Assembly: GCA_002448235.1 (NCBI GenBank)
Contig: DIXF01000011.1
Span: 124,001 to 188,000, forward strand
Origin: Syntrophaceae bacterium UBA6087
GTDB taxonomy: Bacteria; Desulfobacterota; Desulfomonilia; UBA1062
Direction: 5' to 3'
Length of the DNA stretch: 64,000 nt
How positions within the stretch are numbered: the stretch's first letter is position 1; every line of letters begins with the position of its first letter. The notes under the pieces were generated by a model. The model was not told the origin of the DNA and ran no database searches. It saw only the letters and a program-made list of their open reading frames with translations. Below, piece by piece: positions 58,257 to 64,000 of this stretch. The translations under genes and the position numbers were made by a program.

Positions 58257-60759
58257 GGCTGATCCTCGCGATGACCTCGTTCTGGAGCTCGTGCCCTATG
58301 CTCGAGAAGTACGCGTTATATCCGGTGATCCGCACCAGGAGCGACCGGTATTCTTCGGGCCTCTTCTGCGCATCTTTGAGCATGGCTGCATCCACCATGT
58401 TGATCTGCAGGGACGTGCCGCCGTTTTCGATGCAGCCCCTGATGAAGGCCTTGAACTTTTCCCTCTGCTCCCTGTTCCTCATCATGGACGGGCTCATCGA
58501 GATAGTGTGGCTCGCCCCGTTGGGAAGGCAGTTGAAATACTCTTTCCAGTCGCCCTTGCCGTTTTCGGCCTTGCCGCCCAGGGCTTTTCCCACTGAGTTC
58601 ATGTTTGCCGTCGGGCCGCTGATATCCGCGCCGCTCACCGGGCAGATGGCGTTCGACAGAAAACGTCCCTTGGGCCTTCCGTCCGGGCTTGCCGGCAGGA
58701 TAAACCCGTCGCCCACCCAGTAGTTCCAGCTGAGCATGCCGGGCCTGAACTGCCGCAGCGTAGACTTGGTCCTGTGCTTCCAGGTCTCCTCGCACCAGAG
58801 ATTCATGACCATCCTTGCCATCTCGTCCGCCTCGTCATCGTCGCGTCCGTACTTGGGGGCTTTGAAGGTCGCTTTTGCCCGCAGCGTTTCATATCCCTGC
58901 CAGTTGGATTTAAGCGCCTTTATGAGCTCCTTCATTTTGCACTCTTTCCGCTCGTAGACGAGGCTTTTTATGGCGAGCAGACTGTCTACGGTCGTGGCAA
59001 AGGTCACGGCCTCCAGTGTCGTGAAGCTGAGCTCGGCGCCGCCCTGGGTTACATCGATCCCTTTCTCGGCGCATCCCTTCACAAGGCAGGAGACATACGG
59101 CGTGGGGCAGAACTTTGCCCGGATAGACTCGGATTTCTCATAGAGGTCCACGCACTCTTTGATGATGTATTTCGTCTGACGGACATACGCTTTCCAGAAA
59201 TCGTCCCAGATTCTGAACCGTGCGGCGTTTCCGGTGGAGGGACCTGCCTGCCTGACCTTTTCAGTTTTCCCGGTGATGGGATCGATGAAATCGTGGAAAT
59301 CCCGCCCGTCGTTCAGGGCGAGTTCCACTGCCTTGAACAGATTAAGATTGTTGTCCACCGTGCCGGATCGGTCGTTGCCCGCCATGGTGTTCTCGAGGCA
59401 GCCTACGGGTGCATAGTCGAATACGTTGTCTTCGTTTATGAGATGCTCTACCTTGGCTTTTTTCGCCTCGGCCATCATCCCGGCCATGGACCGCTCGTCG
59501 AAATTGAGGAGGAAGGGCGATCCCTGGCTCATGGAGATCATCTCAACGGTCCTGTCCAGGAGCTTTTCCGGGCTTCCCCTGTGGAGCCTCACGTTCGGCT
59601 TTGGCTCAAGGATCGGCGAAAGGTCGTCAACGACCTCGAGCATGGCGTAGGTGAGATCGTTGGTCATGTCGCGGCCGCCCGGGCCCATGCCCGAAAGCGA
59701 TACCAGCTGGCCGTAACCGGAAGTTATGCCCTGGTTGCCGATGCGGATCATGGCGTCATAGGCCGTATTTGCGTGGAGCCAGAAGCACTTGAGGATTTCT
59801 TTTCCGAATTCCCTGTCCATGCCTTCGGAAAGGGAAAGCTCCCAGTAGGGAAGGAGGTACTGGTCGATCCGCCCGAACGATACGCCGGGGCCGGGGTAGT
59901 TCTCGTCGCTCATGACGAGCATGTGGGTGATCCACAGCGACTGAACCGCTTCCCAGAACGTACGGGCCGGTTCCCACGGGACTCTTTTGAGATTTTTCGC
60001 CATGCTCGCAAGCTCGGCTTTCCGGGCCTGGTCCTTTTCATCCTGGCCGATCCGCTCGCAGAGGCGGGCATATCTCCAGGCAAGATCCTTTGCCATGGTG
60101 GCGGCGGTCATCATGGCCCGGAGCTGGCCGCCTACGGGTCCCTTTTTGTCTTTTACGCTCAGGGATTCGTATCGCGACCTGATGTCATCGTAGATCCCTT
60201 TCCAGCCAAGCTCAAGCACCCGTTCATAACCGGGGACCAGGTGGCCCGAGGTTGCGCCCGAATTGCCGTAGCCGTGGTCATGGAACCATTTCATGGCTGC
60301 GCGTGCTCCGGTCTTTCCATAGATGAGCTTGTCGCGCTCCTGGGCTTCCTTCTTTGTCCAGCACTTGGAGGTCTGGACATTGAACCGGCCGCCTGCGATG
60401 AGGTCGCCGGGAAGGACCTCCTGCGGTACGTAGTTCAGCATCACCTCTTTGATGAACCAGGCCTTTCTCTCGGGCAGGCTCCACTTCCAGAAATCGTTAT
60501 GGAGCTGGACGTTCCGTGCAGCCTGCTGCAGGGAAGAACGGAAGGTCTGGAGAAAGGCGTATGTCTCGGGCACGATGTAGAAGGTCAACTCATCGAAGAG
60601 TATATCCCACTCCGCGCCTGTGCTCCACGCGGTGAACTCGTTGTTCCAGGCCCTTGAGCTGCCTTTGAAGTAATACTCTCTCAGCCATTGAATACGCGGC
60701 GAGAGGTTCTTGGGCTCTTTGACCGCATGTCTCTCCAGTAATGATCCAGCCGTGCTCAT
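58243..60759 (-). CDS. Glycyl radical enzyme, substrate unassigned (possible arylacetate decarboxylase type)
   Basis: An 838-residue enzyme of the pyruvate formate-lyase/glycerol dehydratase superfamily. The thiyl-radical cysteine is Cys454 with Glu456 in PVGCLENTMAGND. The glycyl radical site is Gly813 in RITGYNAYFSSIG. The GCxE pattern excludes pyruvate formate-lyase (CC) and the benzylsuccinate-type loop. The two-cluster activase is compatible with dehydratases, C-S lyases or arylacetate decarboxylases. The ENT-GNDRSGTVD stretch recalls indoleacetate/phenylacetate decarboxylase-like enzymes, which is a weak recollection and not an assignment. The start at 60759 has AGGAG 8 nt upstream and follows the regulator gene by 20 nt. 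It must be cytoplasmic and oxygen-sensitive. Confidence 0.92.
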   Translation of the reverse strand: MSTAGSLLERHAVKEPKNLSPRIQWLREYYFKGSSRAWNNEFTAWSTGAEWDILFDELTFYIVPETYAFLQTFRSSLQQAARNVQLHNDFWKWSLPERKAWFIKEVMLNYVPQEVLPGDLIAGGRFNVQTSKCWTKKEAQERDKLIYGKTGARAAMKWFHDHGYGNSGATSGHLVPGYERVLELGWKGIYDDIRSRYESLSVKDKKGPVGGQLRAMMTAATMAKDLAWRYARLCERIGQDEKDQARKAELASMAKNLKRVPWEPARTFWEAVQSLWITHMLVMSDENYPGPGVSFGRIDQYLLPYWELSLSEGMDREFGKEILKCFWLHANTAYDAMIRIGNQGITSGYGQLVSLSGMGPGGRDMTNDLTYAMLEVVDDLSPILEPKPNVRLHRGSPEKLLDRTVEMISMSQGSPFLLNFDERSMAGMMAEAKKAKVEHLINEDNVFDYAPVGCLENTMAGNDRSGTVDNNLNLFKAVELALNDGRDFHDFIDPITGKTEKVRQAGPSTGNAARFRIWDDFWKAYVRQTKYIIKECVDLYEKSESIRAKFCPTPYVSCLVKGCAEKGIDVTQGGAELSFTTLEAVTFATTVDSLLAIKSLVYERKECKMKELIKALKSNWQGYETLRAKATFKAPKYGRDDDEADEMARMVMNLWCEETWKHRTKSTLRQFRPGMLSWNYWVGDGFILPASPDGRPKGRFLSNAICPVSGADISGPTANMNSVGKALGGKAENGKGDWKEYFNCLPNGASHTISMSPSMMRNREQREKFKAFIRGCIENGGTSLQINMVDAAMLKDAQKRPEEYRSLLVRITGYNAYFSSIGHELQNEVIARISHESC

Positions 60760-60779
60760 GGCCTGTCTCCTCTCTTTGT

Positions 60780-61496
60780 TCACACTCGTCTTATCAGGTG
60801 CTGCTCACCGTGGGCAAGCATTTCAGACATTATCTGCGAAGCCTTTGCCCCATCCTTGTTCTCGATCGCATCCACCAGCTTTTTATGGAAAGAATGCACG
60901 TGGGGCACCACCTCCGGGGTGGAAAAGAAAATTGAAGTCATGGTCGTGTATACGGGTTTGAACGAGTTGATAAGCAGCGGATAGACCAGATTGCCCGAAG
61001 CGAGTGCAATGAGTTGGTGAAGCTCGAAATCCAGACCTGCAAGGCCGTCGATATCGGTCTGTCCGGCTTGTCCTTCCCTGGCGAGGATATCACGGAAAGC
61101 CCTCATGTGCTCCGTGCTCCGGTGTTTGGACGCGAGCCGTGCGGTCTCGACCTCCATGAGGAGTCTCACCTCCAGCAGGCTCCGCATGAGCTCGGAATCG
61201 AGGTTGTCCCGCCGGAAATTGAAGATGGATTCCAGCATGACGAGCGAGCCTTCCTTGCGGTAGTCGTTCACTACGGTTCCCACCCGGGGTTTCATGGTGA
61301 CGAGGCCCTTCACCGCCAGGTCAAGGAGACCCTCGTGCACCACGGGCCTGCTCACTCCGAGCTGGACAGCCAGTTCGCGCTCGGGCGGCAGCTTCTGGCC
61401 GATGGCGAGCTTGCCGGTAAGAATCAGGTCTTCGAACCGCGAGATGAATACTTCTTTGAGACTCTCCGCCTTGAGCGGTTTCAGCATGCCGTCCAT
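60780..61496 (-). CDS. FadR-type GntR regulator (FCD domain)
   Basis: A 238-residue repressor/activator. The N-terminal winged helix has KLPPERELAVQLGVSRPVVHEGL, and the C-terminal FCD ligand domain (residues 85-235) has the metal-binding-type pattern with conserved RLLMEVETARLA, DFELHQLIALASGN and a late HKKLVDAI helix. Such regulators sense small carboxylic acids. It is the first gene of the glycyl radical enzyme operon, and an inverted repeat overlaps its own promoter, so autoregulation is likely. The start at 61496 has AGGGG 6 nt upstream. ATG 61502 is the other candidate. Confidence 0.92.
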   Translation of the reverse strand: MDGMLKPLKAESLKEVFISRFEDLILTGKLAIGQKLPPERELAVQLGVSRPVVHEGLLDLAVKGLVTMKPRVGTVVNDYRKEGSLVMLESIFNFRRDNLDSELMRSLLEVRLLMEVETARLASKHRSTEHMRAFRDILAREGQAGQTDIDGLAGLDFELHQLIALASGNLVYPLLINSFKPVYTTMTSIFFSTPEVVPHVHSFHKKLVDAIENKDGAKASQIMSEMLAHGEQHLIRRV

Positions 61497-61514
61497 GATC
61501 ATCCCCTATGGCTG

Positions 61515-61527
61515 GTGGTATTACCAC
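61515..61527. promoter_or_regulatory. Probable operator of the FadR-type regulator
   Basis: A perfect inverted repeat, GTGGTA, one base, TACCAC, lies immediately downstream of the -10 box and over the predicted transcription start of the operon. FadR-group GntR proteins bind short palindromes of the type TGGT-ACCA, so the sequence and the position both fit a repressor site. Confidence 0.7.
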
Positions 61528-61529
61528 AG

Positions 61530-61558
61530 AATATACGTGACGGCCAGGCTGAAATCAA
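61530..61558 (-). promoter_or_regulatory. Predicted promoter of the glycyl radical enzyme operon
   Basis: On the minus strand, -35 TTGATT (61553-61558), a 17-bp spacer and -10 TATATT (61530-61535). The start point would fall in the operator at 61515-61527. Confidence 0.7.
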
Positions 61559-61607
61559 TAATGAAACAAAAATGGGTACCAGGGAATTTCTTTAAAAGCC
61601 GCAAAGC

Positions 61608-61630
61608 AAAAAGGGGGAGGCCTGCTTCCC
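61608..61630 (-). terminator. Probable terminator of yedE-tusA
   Basis: On the minus strand, a GGGAAG/CCTCCC stem with one mismatch (61615-61630) is followed by CC and TTTTT (plus-strand A tract 61608-61612). It lies 47 nt past the tusA-like stop. Confidence 0.5.
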
Positions 61631-61676
61631 TGACCCGGGAGGATTACGTCGTTTGAGTCAATCGAAGCAGGTTCGC

Positions 61677-61895
61677 TCAGCTTTTTGACAGGGTAAGGCG
61701 GCAGCCGTTGTCCTCGGACGCCACATCCTTTATCCTCCATCCCCTGCTTTGAGCCGTGCGCGATACATTCTCGCGGGACGTTTCGGTATCGACGAGCACT
61801 GAAAACTCTCCGCTCTCCATTTCCTTCATTTTTGCCATTGCCATGATAACCGGCTGGGGGCATGAAAGCCCCCGTGCATCAATAACCGTACGCAT
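61677..61895 (-). CDS. TusA/YedF-like sulfur (or selenium) carrier protein
   Basis: A 72-residue protein of the SirA/TusA family. The active cysteine is in DARGLSCPQPVIMA near the N terminus, the persulfide (or perselenide) site of the family. AAGGAGG precedes the ATG. It lies 11 nt after a YedE-type transporter gene, the usual arrangement for TusA-like proteins linked with YeeE/YedE importers. Because that partner looks like the selenium-associated YedE group, this protein may handle selenium, though sulfur handling is equally possible from sequence. Confidence 0.88.
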   Translation of the reverse strand: MRTVIDARGLSCPQPVIMAMAKMKEMESGEFSVLVDTETSRENVSRTAQSRGWRIKDVASEDNGCRLTLSKS

Positions 61896-61906
61896 GCTTC
61901 TCCTCC

Positions 61907-62998
61907 TTAAGCCACATTCTTTCTCATGAAGAAACCGATGGACAGGCAGACTGCAAACCCCGTGATCACCGCTGCAATGCCGTGCGGCCCTATCCCCTGC
62001 GGAGAGCTCGCGAGGCCGAAGTTATGGGCAACGGCCGCCCCGACGACCATGCCGAGCACGAATATCGCAGCATCGCTGTCGCCTTCGCCTGCGAGGAAAA
62101 GCTGTCTTCCGGGACAGCCGCCTGCAAGTGCAAAGGCCAGCCCTGCCAGTGCCATGCCGAGAAAGTTCCAGAGATGCATGGTGTGCGCAACCGGCTGATT
62201 TTCAAAGCCTGCGTGGAATTGTCCGAGGCCGAGGTTCATGAGGAATGCGGCCAAAGCGAATGCAGCAAGGCCCATGAACAAGTGCGTCTGCCCGAACAGG
62301 AAAAGGTCGCGGATGGCGCCCATGGTGCAGAACCTGCTCCTCTGCGCGATGAAACCGACAAAGAGGCCGGCGCCCAGCGATATAAGGAGCGGTGCATGCA
62401 TCGAGCCCGGTCCCTTCACGCTGTAGAAGAGCACATCGTTCTTCGGCTCTCCGGAGATCTGAGGGAAGACAAAGGCCAGAACGAGGAGTCCGATCATGAT
62501 CACGGGCAGCAGGAGGCCTGCTGCTGTGTAGGCTTTCTCGGACCGGCCCAGGGTATAGCCGGCTTTAAGAAAGACCGTCCCGATACAGATTCCGAACGTG
62601 AGGCCGAGGATCCCGAGCACGGCATTGAAGTCTCCGCCGGAAAGCCTGAGCAGAGCTCTCCATGGGCATCCGAGGAATATCAAAGCTCCGATCATGGCGA
62701 ACATCCCGAGAACGAACCTGACAACCGGTGCGGAACCTGCCCGCGGACGGAATTCACGAAACAAAAGGGCTGCTGCGAGCGAGCCCAGGACAAACCCGAT
62801 GATCTCCGGCCGCAGATACTGCACCACGTCTGCCCGGTGAAGGCCTATGGCGCCGGAGATGTCCCTCTCGAAGCAGGCCACGCAGACCCCCATGTTGCCG
62901 GGATTTCCCAGTTTCTGCAGCAGGGCGGCAACAATGCCTATGGCCGCGCCTGCCGCAACGATTCCCCACACGGATGCAAATATATTCTTCAATCTCAC
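61907..62998 (-). CDS. yedE: YedE-type membrane transporter, selenium-metabolism group
   Basis: A 363-residue polytopic membrane protein of the YeeE/YedE family with nine to ten hydrophobic spans. Conserved cysteine motifs are present: GVCVACFERDISGA near residue 40, FLGCPWRALLRL near 110, RSRFCTMGAIRD near 225 and AGGCPGRQLF near 300. YeeE/YedE proteins import thiosulfate-like sulfur compounds. The variant with GVCVACFERDISG is the one annotated with selenium metabolism. The start is GTG 62998 with GGGGAGG upstream. It is first in the yedE-tusA pair. Confidence 0.85.
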   Translation of the reverse strand: MRLKNIFASVWGIVAAGAAIGIVAALLQKLGNPGNMGVCVACFERDISGAIGLHRADVVQYLRPEIIGFVLGSLAAALLFREFRPRAGSAPVVRFVLGMFAMIGALIFLGCPWRALLRLSGGDFNAVLGILGLTFGICIGTVFLKAGYTLGRSEKAYTAAGLLLPVIMIGLLVLAFVFPQISGEPKNDVLFYSVKGPGSMHAPLLISLGAGLFVGFIAQRSRFCTMGAIRDLFLFGQTHLFMGLAAFALAAFLMNLGLGQFHAGFENQPVAHTMHLWNFLGMALAGLAFALAGGCPGRQLFLAGEGDSDAAIFVLGMVVGAAVAHNFGLASSPQGIGPHGIAAVITGFAVCLSIGFFMRKNVA

Positions 62999-63331
62999 GA
63001 AACATCCTCCCCGTACCCTTCGTTATATCAGGCCACTGGCTGGCCGTGCCTTTCCGTACAGTCAGGTACGGTAGCCCGGAAAGCTTCCCAAGACAAATAT
63101 TTTAATGGCATAAGTGAATAGCTATCATTCAATAAAGTGATGCGTCTATTCGTTTGTACGGCACAGAGGAAGCGATGGATGATCGTTGATTCACCTCTGA
63201 ACGGGGATCGGACCGGCGGCGACCCGGGGTTTCGCCGGTGCAGGACCGGGGCCTCCGGTGGGCAAATAAAGATCGAACCGGGGCTGACGGCGTTGCGAAA
63301 GTTTCTTAGCGTATGATGAGTTGTGACGACG
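62999..63331. other. Intergenic region with leader hairpins of yedE
   Basis: A 333-bp gap without a gene. On the yedE side two short stems are seen: GGCCA/TGGCC (63031-63045) and CCGTAC/GTACGG (63054-63071). They would lie in the 5' leader of yedE. The other half (63180-63300) is GC-rich with several CCGG/CCGGTG runs. I checked it for a selenocysteine tRNA and saw none. Confidence 0.45.
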
Positions 63332-64000
63332 TTATGCTTGTTTCCCGCGCTTCTCGCCGAACAGGCGTAAGAACTCCCTGGGGATCGGCGTTTCAAAGCG
63401 AAGGGTCTTGCCCGTCACCGGATGCCGGAAGGCCAGCACCCTGGCGTGAAGGGCGAGGCGGCCGATGGGTTTCTCCGTGGATCCGTATTTTTTGTCGCCG
63501 ACGATGCTGTGGCCCAGATCTTTCATGTGTATGCGGATCTGATTCTTTCTGCCTGTTTCGAGCTTTACTTCCAGCAGGGTGTAATCTTCGTTGCGCATCA
63601 GCATCTTGTAATGGGTAACGGCCTTCTGGCCTTCCCCCGGGGTCTGGGTCGAGTACATGACGTGGGCCCTGTTCTGCTTCAGCCATGAGGCGATCGTTCC
63701 CTGCTCCTCCCGCGTACGGCCTTCAACCACCACCGCATAGCTCCGCTCGAGGATGTCCTTCTGCCAGGCATCCTGAAGCAGTCGCTGAACGTCTTTGCTC
63801 TTGGCGAACATCATGAGTCCCGAGGCCTCCCGGTCGAGGCGGTGAACCACGAATATCCGGCTCTTCGGGTCCATCCGTTTGACCTGATCGCTCAGCATCC
63901 TGTAGGCGGTCCGTTCATTCTCTTTCTCCGTCGCTATGGAAAGCAGTCCGGGCTGTTTTTCGATCACGATGATGAACGGGTCTTCATACACGATCTTCAG
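63332..64000 (-). CDS. RluA-family pseudouridine synthase (5' end outside window)
   Basis: At least 222 residues of an RNA pseudouridine synthase. The catalytic aspartate is in VVHRLDREASGLMMFAK, and the family segments KPIGRLALHARVL and LETGRKNQIRIHMKDLGH are present. The frame is open to the right edge of the window (LKIVYEDPFIIVIEKQPG), so the true start lies beyond it, and the GTG at 63991 is internal. There is no S4 domain in the visible part. The RNA target cannot be assigned. The predicted protein ends FGEKRGKQA. Confidence 0.92.
   Translation of the reverse strand: MKIVYEDPFIIVIEKQPGLLSIATEKENERTAYRMLSDQVKRMDPKSRIFVVHRLDREASGLMMFAKSKDVQRLLQDAWQKDILERSYAVVVEGRTREEQGTIASWLKQNRAHVMYSTQTPGEGQKAVTHYKMLMRNEDYTLLEVKLETGRKNQIRIHMKDLGHSIVGDKKYGSTEKPIGRLALHARVLAFRHPVTGKTLRFETPIPREFLRLFGEKRGKQA

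Noticed and set aside
58774..60657. A 627-codon open frame on the plus strand
   Set aside because: It is the antisense of the glycyl radical enzyme, whose motifs are intact on the other strand. Long shadows are expected in GC-rich coding DNA.
61982..63121. A 379-codon plus-strand frame
   Set aside because: It is antisense to yedE and continues into the gap without a ribosome binding site or recognisable domain.
63180..63300. GC-rich block considered as selenocysteine tRNA
   Set aside because: There is no acceptor stem, no TCA anticodon loop and no CCA end.

Overview
The window reads as chromosomal DNA of a Gram-negative, flagellated, strictly anaerobic bacterium, most likely a member of the Desulfobacterota (the former Deltaproteobacteria, with a syntroph-like gene set). 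The indications are LpxC, Tat and a beta-barrel protein (outer membrane), an FlhF/FlhG-type flagellar cluster, the PrsK/PrsR pair seen in PEP-CTERM bacteria, formate dehydrogenase maturation factors (FdhE, FdhD), a selenium-type YedE/TusA pair, a 2-hydroxyacyl-CoA dehydratase/benzoyl-CoA reductase family protein and a glycyl radical enzyme with its activase. The genus is not decided by the sequence. Genes are tightly packed, often with 4 to 14 bp overlaps, and no rRNA, CRISPR array, phage or intact transposon was seen.

Layout. 1-4.7 kb (minus strand): an orphan ABC-type periplasmic binding protein with a clear terminator, then an operon of a frameshifted FATP-like acyl-CoA synthetase and an HgdB/BcrC-like protein. 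4.8-6.7 kb: fdhE, tatC and tatB. 6.8-13.4 kb (plus): a fully overlapping operon lpxC-ntrY-ntrX-radical SAM-radC. 13.5-13.8 kb: first copy of a large palindromic repeat. 13.9-24.9 kb (minus): an 11 kb flagellar and signalling run flhB-flhA-flhF-flhG-fliA-cheY-fliL-like-HEAT-HDOD-cheR-receiver. 25.1-30.7 kb (plus): an XRE regulator, then a cell-division and envelope set ftsE-ftsX-envC-ctpA-yibQ. 30.8-32.9 kb: a NusG paralogue and hflX, whose best start codon is AUA. 32.9-36.1 kb: a large AsmA-like protein. 36.3-37.8 kb: serS directly followed by two serine tRNAs. 37.9-38.6 kb: second copy of the palindromic repeat and a 36-residue small gene. 38.6-40.7 kb: priA.

40.8-43.7 kb (plus): a four-gene operon of unknown function (HEAT repeats, MerR-HTH/ParA fusion, two coiled-coil proteins). 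43.8-47.2 kb (minus): prsR and prsK. 47.5-53.1 kb (minus): a surface beta-propeller/barrel protein, a thioesterase, fdhD, rlmB and a nitroreductase-like protein. 53.3-54.9 kb: a B12-binding radical SAM protein. 55.0 kb: a REP-like inverted repeat. 55.2 kb: an NrpR-like regulator. 56.3-61.6 kb (minus): an operon with its own FadR-type regulator, a glycyl radical enzyme of unassigned substrate, its activase and an FMN split-barrel protein. 61.7-63.0 kb: the tusA/yedE pair. 63.3-64.0 kb: a pseudouridine synthase cut by the window edge.

Most promising for novelty are the glycyl radical enzyme operon, the HEAT/ParA/coiled-coil operon, the duplicated palindromic element, the AUA start of hflX, the serS-tRNA-Ser linkage, the small gene at 38.5 kb, and a recurring arrangement in which sigma70-like promoters end within about 10 nt of the start codon (fdhE, tatB, lpxC, serS), which suggests leaderless transcripts.
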